The notes under the pieces: generated by a model
What the model was told of the DNA's origin: nothing
What the model saw: the letters and a program-made list of their open reading frames with translations, nothing else
Databases searched by the model: none
In this document: positions 51,212-59,562 of the stretch, in pieces
How positions within the stretch are numbered: position 1 is the first letter of the stretch
Layout of the letters: each line of letters opens with the position of its first letter
Program-made: the position numbers and the translations under genes
Assembly: GCA_020444045.1 (NCBI GenBank)
Contig: JAHLLS010000017.1
Coordinates: 62,001-126,000 of the forward strand
Direction of reading: 5' to 3'
Source: Deltaproteobacteria bacterium
GTDB lineage: Bacteria; Desulfobacterota; Desulfobacteria; Desulfobacterales; UBA5852
DNA length: 64,000 nucleotides

Positions 51212-52288
51212 TTGAAATCTGTCAGTGGTTATCTGGAAATTCTGGACAAAGGATTCGGTTTTTTACGAAACATCGAAAACAATTTCGCACCGAACCCGGA
51301 CGACCCTTTTGTACCGGCCTATTTGATCAAAAAATTCAAGCTGCAGGAAGGTGTATTCATTGCAGGATTCGGCGTCAAAGGCGATGGTAAAAGCAAGAAT
51401 TTAAAACTTGCGCAAATTGAGACGATCAATCAACACGCCCTCAAAAGCTACGCCAAAATTAAACCTTTTCAACAACAAACAAGTGTCAATCCATCGGAAC
51501 AATTTGTGATTTCACAAGGTCAGGAAGACTACCTGGGACGTGCTCTCGACCTGATTGTCCCCATCGGCAAAGGCCAGCGCGGGCTGATTGTTTCACCGCC
51601 CAAATCCGGTAAGACAACCATACTCCAGCATATCGCCACCTCGGTCCAGCGCCATCATCCCGATGCGTCCCTTTTTATCTTGCTGGTGGATGAACGGCCG
51701 GAGGAAGTGACCGATTTCAAACGCGGCCTGAAAAATGCCAATGTCCTGGCGTCTTCGGCCGACCAGAGCATTACGCAACATTTGCGGATGACCCGTCTAA
51801 CCATGAATGCCGCCACCCGAAGTGCCGAAAGCGGATCTGACGTGGTCGTGCTGATCGATTCCCTGACGCGAATGTCCCGCGCTTTCAACAACCAGACCCA
51901 AAGCCACGGCAAGACCTTGTCCGGTGGATTGGCCGCGGATGCCCTGACCATACCGCGACGGATATTCGGCGCCGCCCGCAATATCGAAAACGGCGGCTCC
52001 CTGACCGTTATCGCCACTATTCTGGTGGACACCGGCAGCCGCATGGATGACGTCATTTTTCAGGAATTTAAAGGTACCGGCAATATGGATCTGGTGCTCA
52101 GTCGGGAGTGTGCGGAGCAGCGCTTGTGGCCCGCCATCAACATCAATGCGTCAGGCACCCGCAAGGAACACCTGCTGATGGGCAAGGAAGCCTTTCAGGA
52201 AGCCATTAATTTTCGACGAGCCGCCGCCCAACTGGATGAATTTGCCGCCATGACGGCCTTGAATGAATACCTGGCAGAGGCCGTCTAA
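51212..52288 (+). CDS. short Rho-family transcription termination factor
   Basis: A 358-residue hexameric RNA-dependent ATPase of the Rho family. It starts directly with the cold-shock-like RNA-binding domain ('GYLEILDKGFGFLRNIENNF', 'DDPFVPAYLIKKFKLQEGVF') and lacks the ~45-residue N-terminal Rho_N domain of standard Rho (~415-420 residues). The ATPase core is present: 'GLIVSPPKSGKTTILQHIAT' (Walker A), 'FILLVDERPEEVTDFKRGLK', 'VVVLIDSLTRMSRAFNNQTQ' (Walker B), Q-loop 'LSGGLAADALTIPRRIFGAA' and R-loop 'GTGNMDLVLSRECAEQRLW'. The mid-core differs from canonical Rho ('NVLASSADQSITQHLRMTRL'), suggesting a paralogue. GGGAGG 6 bases before TTG 51212 marks the start; GTG 51179 is an unlikely extension. 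It follows the mannosyltransferase by 98 bases. Confidence 0.85.
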   Translation: MKSVSGYLEILDKGFGFLRNIENNFAPNPDDPFVPAYLIKKFKLQEGVFIAGFGVKGDGKSKNLKLAQIETINQHALKSYAKIKPFQQQTSVNPSEQFVISQGQEDYLGRALDLIVPIGKGQRGLIVSPPKSGKTTILQHIATSVQRHHPDASLFILLVDERPEEVTDFKRGLKNANVLASSADQSITQHLRMTRLTMNAATRSAESGSDVVVLIDSLTRMSRAFNNQTQSHGKTLSGGLAADALTIPRRIFGAARNIENGGSLTVIATILVDTGSRMDDVIFQEFKGTGNMDLVLSRECAEQRLWPAININASGTRKEHLLMGKEAFQEAINFRRAAAQLDEFAAMTALNEYLAEAV

Positions 52289-52352
52289 CTTTCCCCCACC
52301 CGCCACACCATAACCACAGCCGCTTTGAGAACCCTGCTTATCTTGGCCGATT

Positions 52353-52382
52353 GTGCCGTATCGGATGCGTGATTTACGGCAC
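52353..52382 (+). terminator. hairpin after the rho-like gene
   Basis: GTGCCGTA at 52353-52360 and TACGGCAC at 52375-52382 form a perfect 8-bp stem with a 14-base loop, 65 bases after the rho-like stop. No T run follows, so its role as a terminator is uncertain. Confidence 0.35.
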
Positions 52383-52457
52383 CCAGCTGACGCCCCATGC
52401 CTTGGAATGGGACAAAAAACCCTGGATTCCCTGCGGGTTGGAACCTAAATATTTGTC

Positions 52458-52485
52458 TTGACTTGAAAATTTTTATCCCTATCTT
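52458..52485 (+). promoter_or_regulatory. candidate sigma70-type promoter of the SlyD-like gene
   Basis: TTGACT at 52458-52463, a 16-base AT-rich spacer, then TATCTT at 52480-52485, about 36 bases before the ATG. The hexamers match consensus in five and four positions. Confidence 0.5.
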
Positions 52486-52521
52486 GGACGGGAAATCAAA
52501 TCCAATGCCAAAGGAGATTGC

Positions 52522-53049
52522 ATGGAAAAAGTAAGTGACGGCCTGTTTGTCAGTGTAGATTACAAAGGAACGCTGCAGAATGGCGAAATTTTTGACACCA
52601 GTGAGGGGCGCCAGCCTCTCGAAGTCCAGATGGGGGCCGGCCAGTTGATCAAAGGCTTTGAGGATGCCCTCATGGATATGGCGCTGAACGAAAAAAAGAC
52701 CTTCACGCTCGCTCCCGAAGAAGCTTACGGCATCGTGCATGAAGATCGCAAGCACACCTTCCCCCGGGCCGATGTTCCGCCCGAAATGGATCCCCAAGTG
52801 GGGCAAACCGTTGGTTTAACCACCCAGGATGGCCAGCAGGTTCCGGCTCAGATCATCGCCGTAACCGATGACGGCGTTACCGTCGATCTGAACCACCCCC
52901 TGGCAGGAAAATCATTGACTTTTGAAATCGAAGTGGTCGGTATCAGTGCGACCCAAACCCAAGCCGCCGGCTGTGGCTGCGGTTGCGACTGCGACGCCGA
53001 AGCATCCGGCGGGTGTTCTTCGAACGAATCCGGATGCGGCTGCCACTAA
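52522..53049 (+). CDS. slyD: FKBP-type peptidyl-prolyl isomerase, SlyD-like, with Cys-rich tail
   Basis: A 175-residue cytoplasmic folding catalyst. The FKBP domain ('VSVDYKGTLQNGEIFDTSEG', 'GAGQLIKGFEDALMDMALNE', 'KKTFTLAPEEAYGIVHEDRK') is interrupted by the IF/chaperone domain ('FPRADVPPEMDPQVGQTVGL') and resumes with 'DLNHPLAGKSLTFEIEVVGI', the SlyD layout. The last ~27 residues hold seven Cys and a terminal His ('AAGCGCGCDCDAEASGG' then 'CSSNESGCGCH'), a metal-binding tail like that of E. coli SlyD, which delivers Ni2+ to hydrogenases. AAAGGAG precedes the ATG. A Cys-rich 58-residue protein follows 35 bases later, probably in one transcript. Confidence 0.92.
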   Translation: MEKVSDGLFVSVDYKGTLQNGEIFDTSEGRQPLEVQMGAGQLIKGFEDALMDMALNEKKTFTLAPEEAYGIVHEDRKHTFPRADVPPEMDPQVGQTVGLTTQDGQQVPAQIIAVTDDGVTVDLNHPLAGKSLTFEIEVVGISATQTQAAGCGCGCDCDAEASGGCSSNESGCGCH

Positions 53050-53083
53050 CGCCGGCAGCGATCCAACAGGAGATCAGATTTAA

Positions 53084-53260
53084 ATGGACTATTATTGCAA
53101 CGCTAAATCATGTACCTATGACGGTCAGGGCCCCTACGTGCTTTCACTGCCGCCCGAAGCCTGCATCGACGAGAACAACTGCGCCGTGGTATACTGCCCG
53201 TATTGCCAAAGTAAAATGGTGATCGGCCATCAGACGATTGCCGCATACCCGGGCGACTAA
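53084..53260 (+). CDS. small Cys-rich protein (58 residues), possible metal ribbon
   Basis: A short frame preceded by AGGAGAT, 8 bases before ATG 53084. The protein has six Cys: 'MDYYCNAKSCTYDG' (CxxxxC), 'EACIDENNCAVVYCPYCQSK' (C, C and a CPYC knuckle) and then 'MVIGHQTIAAYPGD' with one His. The CPYC pair with an earlier Cys pair suggests a zinc-ribbon or rubredoxin-like metal site. It follows the SlyD-like gene by 35 bases and may be co-transcribed with it. It is shorter than most gene-finding cutoffs but has clear codon and motif order. Confidence 0.7.
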   Translation: MDYYCNAKSCTYDGQGPYVLSLPPEACIDENNCAVVYCPYCQSKMVIGHQTIAAYPGD

Positions 53261-53573
53261 AGTGCCGGCGCCGTCGGTATCGGATTGGGGTTCGTCGCAA
53301 GCCGCGTTTTGACAGCGATGGAACCCTATCCGGGACCATGGATCAGTTTAAGTCGCCGATTGCGTAACAAACATTACCGCCGATACGGATTTTGCCCTTA
53401 TCCAACCGGATGGAATTCACCTTGCCGATCCAACGCCTCCAAAGCTGCACGTCAGTCCCTGTAACTCCCTTCATCCCCCACCAAACCAGCCGCACCGCCT
53501 TCGCGCCAATGCGACCAACCGACGTTTACGGAAAACGAAACACGGCGACTATTCTCGGGATCGGTCGTCTCTT
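53261..53573. other. intergenic region before the second EamA transporter
   Basis: About 310 bases with no supported gene; short frames here lack ribosome sites. The downstream GTG start at 53574 also has only a weak ribosome site (GGGATCGG). No hairpin with a T run or clear promoter is visible. Confidence 0.35.
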
Positions 53574-54470
53574 GTGTTAAATCCCGGCCCCGGTGAAATT
53601 GCCGCATTAGCCACGGCATGCTGCTGGACGGTTTCCATGATGGCCTTCGAGTCCGCCGGTAAACGGATTGGCTCGTTGAATGTCAATCTGTTTCGCGTGG
53701 CCTTCGGCGCCCTGTTTTTGAGTGCTTTCTGCTATTTACGGCGGGGATTATGGCTGCCGGTGGATGCCACCCTGCATAATTGGATATGGTTGTCGCTTTC
53801 CGGAATTGCCGGTCTGACCCTTGGAGATATGTGCCTTATGCGGGCGTTCGTGCTCGTTGGCAGCCGAATTTCCGCATTGGTGATGGCCTTCGTGCCGGTG
53901 CTCAGCACGCTCATCAGCTGGATTTTTCTCGGTGAACTGCTGAGCCTGCGGGATCAGTCCGGCATGGTATTGACCGTCACCGGGATCATGATGGTTGTTG
54001 CCGGAAGGCCCAAAAACAATGGCGTCGAACGAAACGGCTATCCGCTGAAGGGTCTCTTGCTGGCTCTGGGAGGGGCGGTCGGCCAATCCGTGGGACTTGT
54101 GTTCAGCAAATTCGGCATGGGTTCCTATGACGCTTTTGCCGCCAACCACATCCGCCTGCTGGCCGCCCTGGCCGGTTTCGCCGTCATCTTCATAGTCACC
54201 GGCCGCTGGCGTGCCGTGCTGACCGCCACGCGCCATCGATCGGGCATGGGATTTACAGCGCTGGGATCGTTTTTCGGGCCGTTCGTCGGGGTTTCCCTGT
54301 CGCTTTACGCTGTCCAGCACACCCAGGTGGGAGTGGCCGCCACCATCATCGCACTGGTGCCCGTGCTCATCATCCCGCCGGCCGTCCTCATCAAAAAGGA
54401 AATCATCGGTCTGCGGGATGTGGCCGGCGCAACTATCGCGGTGACAGGCTCTGTGTTGTTGTTTCTCTAA
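53574..54470 (+). CDS. EamA/DMT-family transporter
   Basis: A 298-residue inner-membrane carrier with ten helices in two EamA repeats: 'IAALATACCWTVSMMAFESA' to 'MLVLTVTGIMMVVA'-type segments (~1-140) and 'LKGLLLALGGAVGQSVGLVF' to the end (~150-298). 'FLGELLSLRDQSGMVLTVTG' and 'ALVPVLIIPPAVLIKKEIIG' close the two halves. It differs from the EamA protein at 37230-38132 in loop sequence. The substrate is unknown. The stop overlaps that of the convergent MosB-like gene by four bases. Confidence 0.85.
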   Translation: MLNPGPGEIAALATACCWTVSMMAFESAGKRIGSLNVNLFRVAFGALFLSAFCYLRRGLWLPVDATLHNWIWLSLSGIAGLTLGDMCLMRAFVLVGSRISALVMAFVPVLSTLISWIFLGELLSLRDQSGMVLTVTGIMMVVAGRPKNNGVERNGYPLKGLLLALGGAVGQSVGLVFSKFGMGSYDAFAANHIRLLAALAGFAVIFIVTGRWRAVLTATRHRSGMGFTALGSFFGPFVGVSLSLYAVQHTQVGVAATIIALVPVLIIPPAVLIKKEIIGLRDVAGATIAVTGSVLLFL

Positions 54471-55300
54471 TCTTCTTTGTAAATAATGGTCCCCACATGC
54501 CCACCATCGAGTGCTTTGGTGATATTGCCGGGCACCATCCCATTGATAATCTGAACTTCTTCGATCACCTCGCTGTTTTGAATAATTTCCAGGCAGGGCC
54601 GCTCGATCACAAGATCATCCTGGTCCCGTTCGAGCAATTCCCGGGCACCGATTCGGGGGATGAATTCGGCCTCCGGGTTCTTTTTGGGATCTTCGGTGTA
54701 GAGTCCCTTTTCATCCTTGACGAAGAGGATCCGGCGGGACCCGATGAGATCCGCCAGAATCACCAGCCCGACATCGGTGCGGTGGATCGGGATGCGCCCT
54801 TTGGGCGGCTTGATGGCGAAGTAATCATAAGGCGGCATACCGTGCATTACCGGTATAATCCCTTCCGCAAAATAGGTGGGCAGCTTGACGATATCGCTGT
54901 GGGAAATTTTGATGCCCCCCCAGGGCGATAGCAGGATTGCCACCATCAAGGCATTCTGGTCGGATATCATGCTGCCGAAACGGGCAATTACCCCGGTGGG
55001 CATACCCATTTCCAGGCCGATCGTGTAGATGTGGCGGCTGCGGGTACCGCCCCCCGTCGTGATCAGCATTTTGTGTTTTTCACGGCAGGCCACAATTTCC
55101 TTGAGAATCTCCGGCAGGGCCTTGACGCCACGATCGCAGATGGACTGTCCGCCGATTTTCATCACGGCCACATCGGGATAAAGTCGCTGCTGAGGCGCGA
55201 TATCGAGTTGATCGATGAAGGCCTTGCTGACCAAACTTTCCCCCATCAGCTTGCTTTTGACATGCAGTCGCTTGCCGTCTTTGTCACGCACCAACGCCAT
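54467..55300 (-). CDS. MosB-like molybdenum storage protein subunit (amino-acid-kinase/UMP kinase fold)
   Basis: A 277-residue protein of the UMP-kinase-like fold. It matches the beta subunit of Azotobacter molybdenum storage protein: 'VAVMKIGGQSICDRGVKALP' (KIGGQS.xDRG), 'MLITTGGGTRSRHIYTIGLE', 'HGMPPYDYF', 'PIHRTDVGLVILADLIGSRR' with 'ILFVKDEKGLYTEDPKKNPE', and the end 'QIINGMVPGNITKALDGGHV' then GTIIYKED. MoSto stores polyoxomolybdate clusters with ATP. Only one subunit is present here, with no alpha partner adjacent, so it could form homomers or pair with a gene elsewhere. GGAGGAAAA precedes ATG 55300. A 68-residue protein is encoded 88 bases upstream on the same strand. Confidence 0.83.
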   Translation of the reverse strand: MALVRDKDGKRLHVKSKLMGESLVSKAFIDQLDIAPQQRLYPDVAVMKIGGQSICDRGVKALPEILKEIVACREKHKMLITTGGGTRSRHIYTIGLEMGMPTGVIARFGSMISDQNALMVAILLSPWGGIKISHSDIVKLPTYFAEGIIPVMHGMPPYDYFAIKPPKGRIPIHRTDVGLVILADLIGSRRILFVKDEKGLYTEDPKKNPEAEFIPRIGARELLERDQDDLVIERPCLEIIQNSEVIEEVQIINGMVPGNITKALDGGHVGTIIYKED

Positions 55301-55388
55301 ATCTGGTTTTCCTCCATGGATGTTCTCGGTCAGATACCATTACCCCAGTCAAACAGAAGATCGCAGATCTCCCTATCTGTAACATCGA

Positions 55389-55595
55389 TCAGGAATCCTT
55401 ATTTTCCTTCTTACCCCGACGCAACAAGACGAGTTCCGCACCGGATACTTCGGCGATGTGTTCAAGCTCACTCATTCTAATATGATCGCTGTAAATTTTC
55501 AGGTTACCGCCCGCCACCGCAACAACACGAAATCGCGGTTTTTTTTCGCCATCCTTCACCTTGCGCCGTTCGCGGTAGAAAATCGTTCCAGACAT
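55389..55595 (-). CDS. small hypothetical protein upstream of the MosB-like gene
   Basis: 68 residues, basic, with a beta-rich pattern: 'TIFYRERRKVKDGEKKPRFR', 'VVAVAGGNLKIYSDHIRMSE' and 'LEHIAEVSGAELVLLRRGKK'. No known domain is recognised. AAGGAGG 7 bases before ATG 55595 is a strong ribosome site; the frame open to 55634 is not supported. It lies 88 bases upstream of the MosB-like gene in the same direction and may be co-transcribed with it, so a role in molybdate handling is possible but only inferred. Confidence 0.72.
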   Translation of the reverse strand: MSGTIFYRERRKVKDGEKKPRFRVVAVAGGNLKIYSDHIRMSELEHIAEVSGAELVLLRRGKKENKDS

Positions 55596-55779
55596 GGTCG
55601 TCCTCCTTGTTGATTTGCGGCAATCCGGCCGCATGGGTCGTCAAGCGGAATCATCGATATTGTGCATCAATCCGTATCAGGCGTTAAACCTAAGACCGAC
55701 TGGTGCCATTGTCGACCATTCAGGGCAAGTTTTTCGGGTCGGATACGAATAGCGAAACGTCATTATTGGGCAGAGGTAG

Positions 55780-57171
55780 TTATAGAAGAGGAGCAAACAA
55801 TCGGCTGACACCCTCAATCAGCGTCAGGGTGCGGTTTTGATGGGGTTCACGCTGGCGGCTGGCGGTCATCAAATCATGCATCCAGGCTTCCAACTGCAGG
55901 ATCATTTCAGGTGAATATATACACAGTCCCACTTCGTAGTTCAGCAGTAAACTGCGCATATCCATATTGGCTGATCCGGTCAGGGCCACGCGGTCGTCAA
56001 TGATGAGGGCCTTGGCGTGCAGCATGCGGGGCTGGTAGAAATAGATCCCGGCACCGGACTCCTGAAGCTGTGACAGATAACCTTCCCGGGCCCAGTCCGC
56101 CAAGCGATGGTTGGACCGCTCGGGCATGATCAGCCGCAGGTCGACACCCCGTTGCGCTGCCATGCAGAGGCTCTCCAGCAGCAGATCATCGGGCACGAAA
56201 TAAGGGGTCACGATCCAGACCCGCTGGTGCGCACGAAACAAGCTGATCATCAAGGCCTCCCGCAAGGCATCATTTTCAACGTCCGGCCCGCTGGCCATAA
56301 ATTGCAGCGCCGTCGTCGCCGTGACATCTTCCTTGCTCACAGGGGGACCCAAATTCGGGAGGTTTTCGCCGGCGGCGAATTCCCAGTCCGAGCGGAAGAT
56401 TTCAAAAGCCTGGTCCGCAGCCGGCCCCGTGATATGCATGGAGATGTCGTGCCAGCGATCTTCGGTTTGCTGCGGGCCCATATATTGATGGGCCAGGTTC
56501 ATCCCGCCCACAATGGCCGTTTTGCGATCGACAATCACCATTTTGCGATGATTGCGCAGGTTGGCGCGGCCCCGGAAAGGCCAATTGAACATCGGCATGA
56601 AGAAAGCGCTTTTCCCACCAGCCTGATGCAACGGGGTTAAAAAACCACGGTTTATCTTGACCGATCCCAGGGCGTCCAGCAGAAGATAAACCTTGATGCC
56701 CTGGGACGCCTTGCGGGCCAGGGTTTCTACAATCAAACGCCCGGTGGAGCCTTTGCCAAGAATAAAGGTGGCCACATAGACGGCATGCTCGGCATTTTCA
56801 ATCAGGCGCATCATTTCATGAAAGGCGTCCTCGCCGGAGAGAAGCAAGCGGACGCGATTCCGACGCGTCGGGGGGAATCCACCCCGGTATACAAGCGAAG
56901 CCAGTTGATGCTCCAGCCCCCGATCGGCATGTTGGACCCGCGAGGATGGCGTCAGCATGCGTTTGGTTGCCATTTTTCTCGCGATCTTACGACCACCAAA
57001 CAGAATATAGAGAGGTACACCGATGTAGGGAATAAAAATGACCGCCATGAGCCAGGCAATCGTGCTGGTGGGCGACCGGCGCTGTTTCAGGATATGGGAG
57101 AGAAGGATCAGGGCCAGGATGAACCCCACCGACGGCAGAAGTTGTATGAAAATCCAGTCGTAGTCTTTCAT
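55780..57171 (-). CDS. cls: cardiolipin synthase (phospholipase D family)
   Basis: A 463-residue membrane-bound enzyme that makes cardiolipin from phosphatidylglycerol. Two N-terminal helices ('WIFIQLLPSVGFILALILLS', 'IAWLMAVIFIPYIGVPLYIL') anchor it. Two HKD catalytic motifs are present: 'RNHRKMVIVDRKTAIVGGMN' (~225) and 'LHAKALIIDDRVALTGSANM' (~400), followed by 'DMRSLLLNYEVGLCIYSPEM'. Length and order agree with ClsA. It is a single gene on the minus strand with no clear partner. Confidence 0.93.
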   Translation of the reverse strand: MKDYDWIFIQLLPSVGFILALILLSHILKQRRSPTSTIAWLMAVIFIPYIGVPLYILFGGRKIARKMATKRMLTPSSRVQHADRGLEHQLASLVYRGGFPPTRRNRVRLLLSGEDAFHEMMRLIENAEHAVYVATFILGKGSTGRLIVETLARKASQGIKVYLLLDALGSVKINRGFLTPLHQAGGKSAFFMPMFNWPFRGRANLRNHRKMVIVDRKTAIVGGMNLAHQYMGPQQTEDRWHDISMHITGPAADQAFEIFRSDWEFAAGENLPNLGPPVSKEDVTATTALQFMASGPDVENDALREALMISLFRAHQRVWIVTPYFVPDDLLLESLCMAAQRGVDLRLIMPERSNHRLADWAREGYLSQLQESGAGIYFYQPRMLHAKALIIDDRVALTGSANMDMRSLLLNYEVGLCIYSPEMILQLEAWMHDLMTASRQREPHQNRTLTLIEGVSRLFAPLL

Positions 57172-57471
57172 GTCACACCCATGTCGCGTCGAAAGTAGGG
57201 TCGAAATGATTTAAAAAAATGGGTTCGTTTTCAATGGCAGGTTCCGGCTGAGAGGAAAAACCATATCCGATTCAATGGATATCCGTATATTTTATCCCGT
57301 CACGGTCCAATCAACGGGTGAACGACGCAGGATCATTATGGGGCTTGGTTGATTCATAACAAGACAACAGGCACAGGTAAAGGGGAATCGCAGCGCAGCA
57401 TGGGATCTCTTTTCCGACCAAAGGTATCGAATATCGAACACTTCGATAGCGATTGCGCTGCCGCCTTTATG
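57172..57471. other. intergenic region between cls and nitrilase genes
   Basis: Three hundred bases that contain the upstream region of cls (minus strand) and the downstream end of the nitrilase gene. Short open frames lack ribosome sites. No hairpin followed by T or clear promoter is seen. Confidence 0.35.
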
Positions 57472-58446
57472 CTATTCCACAATGGTAAGGGTGCTCTGAC
57501 GCGTTCTGTTCAATGTCAGCTGCGTCACATCGGGTCGGGCATAATGACCGGCGGGATCGAAATTTTGCCGCTCTTCCCGGATGTGCCGGTGATCTATCGT
57601 GGCCACCAGCAGTTTTTCTTCGCCGACGCAGGGTTCGATAACCCACTCACCGTCGGGCCCGGCAATACAGGAGCCCCCGTCAGCAAGCATGTCCGAGCTG
57701 TTGGCCAGAATTGTTTCAAGATGCGGTGTTTCCGCCGGGAAATCACTTTTTCGCATGAGGCCTGCAGCTGATAAAACGTAAGATCGCGATTCCCTGGCGA
57801 TGAATCTGGTAATATCGGCGGTATTGTGCACGCCGCCCGGCCAGACCGCCACGTGCAGGTCTTCGCCCTGGGCATAAAGGGCCGCGCGGGCCAGCGGCAT
57901 CCAGTTTTCCCAGCAATTGAGCCCGCCGACGGTGAACGGTGGCAGCGGGTGCACCCGCAGGCCATGCCCGTCACCCGGCGACCATGTCAGGCGTTCTTCA
58001 TAGGTGGGCATCAGCTTGCGATGGATCGACTGGATGACCCCTCCGGCATCGATATATACCAGCGAGCAATAGAGGCTGTGTCCCCCACGATCGGCGGCCC
58101 GTTCAATGCAGCCGATATAGGCGGCCACGCGGTGTTCGGCGACGGCACGACATAAGGGATCCAAATGCCCGTCTTCGATTTGGACGGCCTGATCCATGTA
58201 ATGGGCATGGATCTCTTTTTGCATCGGAGAATTGAACCGCGCGCCATCCGTGAGTTCAATCCAAAAAGGATATCCCGGAAGCAACGCCTCACCAAAGACA
58301 ATTAGTTTACAGCCATCGTCACCGGCCAATTGGACAAACCGTATCATTTTTTCCAATGTTTTTTCACGATCAAGCCAAACCGGTGCGATTTGGGCAATAC
58401 CGACAGTCAATTGATCTTCACGTTGCCCCTGTTCCTGTTGGTTCAT
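57472..58446 (-). CDS. nitrilase-type carbon-nitrogen hydrolase
   Basis: A 324-residue enzyme of the nitrilase branch. The triad is Glu in 'LIVFGEALLPGYPFWIELTD' (~46), Lys in 'SIHRKLMPTYEERLTWSPGD' (~140) and Cys in 'VGGLNCWENWMPLARAALYA' (~175), the CWEN(W/Y)MP motif characteristic of true nitrilases. The C-terminal part 'DGGSCIAGPDGEWVIEPC' is typical. Expected reaction: nitrile to carboxylate and ammonia, or a related amidase. It lies 72 bases downstream of a decarboxylase pseudogene on the same strand. A distinct family member is at 31346-32119. Confidence 0.88.
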   Translation of the reverse strand: MNQQEQGQREDQLTVGIAQIAPVWLDREKTLEKMIRFVQLAGDDGCKLIVFGEALLPGYPFWIELTDGARFNSPMQKEIHAHYMDQAVQIEDGHLDPLCRAVAEHRVAAYIGCIERAADRGGHSLYCSLVYIDAGGVIQSIHRKLMPTYEERLTWSPGDGHGLRVHPLPPFTVGGLNCWENWMPLARAALYAQGEDLHVAVWPGGVHNTADITRFIARESRSYVLSAAGLMRKSDFPAETPHLETILANSSDMLADGGSCIAGPDGEWVIEPCVGEEKLLVATIDHRHIREERQNFDPAGHYARPDVTQLTLNRTRQSTLTIVE

Positions 58447-58518
58447 TTTGTTAACGTCTCCTTAATGGTCCGATCGATGAATGGATAAGCGTATGGTGCC
58501 ATTTTATAACGGTTTGTC

Positions 58519-59445
58519 TTATTCAGATGCTTTCTTTCTTGCGCAGACAAACGCTTCGGTGCTGGCCGCCACGTCATCGGGAGTCGTCGCCCAAGAACAC
58601 ACGCTGATCCGTATGGCGGGACGATCCTCCCAGACGGTTCCGCCACACCAGCAAACACCGCCGCGTTGAATGTTTTATAGCGTCCGTTGGGTCTCTGTCG
58701 GGGTTTGACAGGCCACGAGCATCTGGTTGAACACCACGTCGTTTAACACCCGGAACCCATTTTCTTTCAATGCTTCCGCAAAATACGCGGCGTTTTCACA
58801 AAACCCGTCGATAAGCTGCGCCACGCCGTTCCTTCCCAGATATTTCAATGCGGCCCAGACCTCCACCGCTCTAGCGCGACGCGACATGTCCGGTCCATAA
58901 AGCATCCCGTCCCGCGGGTCACTATACTGGATGTAGGCGCCGCTGGCCTGCCTGGCTTCGATGAGGGCCTCCCTGTGCCGACAGAGGATGATCCCACAGT
59001 CGTAAGGTGTGTTGAGGGTTTTATGCCTGTCGACGCACCATGAATCCGCCTTTTCAATACCGCGCGTCAGATATTGTCGCTTTTCGGATGCGGCCGCCCA
59101 CAGCCCGAAAGCGCCATCCACATGCACCCAGGCCCCGGCCTGCCGGGCCTCTTCACAAATCGCGTCAAAACCGTCAAACGCGCCGGTATTGACATTGCCG
59201 TTAACAAAACCAAAATAGCGCCCGCCTGTTTGGGCGACCGTTGCCGGCGATCCGTATGCATGCAGGAGGTGTAGGACATCTTCCCCGGTGTGAGGATTTT
59301 CCGGCATGGGTTCGTCAAAACGGGCGAGGTTGGCGATGCCACGCGCGTCGGGATAAACCGTGCGCGCCGCAATCGTATCCATGTAGTCGAACGCATAAGC
59401 TTTGGCCTGTTCAAAGAGTTTCTTATCGCCCATTTCATGGCGCAT
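58519..59445 (-). pseudogene. PLP-dependent group II decarboxylase, broken by internal deletion and stop
   Basis: From ATG 59445 or 59433 the frame reads like an aromatic-amino-acid/aspartate decarboxylase-like PLP protein ('NPHTGEDVLHLLHAYGSPAT', 'GGRYFGFVNG'). It jumps near 59200 directly to 'NVNTGAFDGFDAICEEARQA', 'GAWVHVDGAFGLWAAASEKR' and the PLP-lysine region 'SWCVDRHKTLNTPYDCGIIL'. In homologues about 150 residues lie between these blocks, so an in-frame deletion removed part of the PLP domain. A TAA at 58677-58675 then stops the frame, but the same frame continues with 'RGGVCWCGGTVWEDRPAIRI' and 'SVCSWATTPDDVAASTEAFV' to 58519, the normal C-terminus. Two lesions indicate a dead gene. 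Confidence 0.8.
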
Positions 59446-59562
59446 GTGTGTGTGTGGATCGATTTACTATTCATCGTTACCCCCAGGGAATTTTCAGATT
59501 AGGACTGTATAGGCAACGGCAAAGCATTCCGGTATGGAAGGGGGTATCGAAATCGTACCCTG

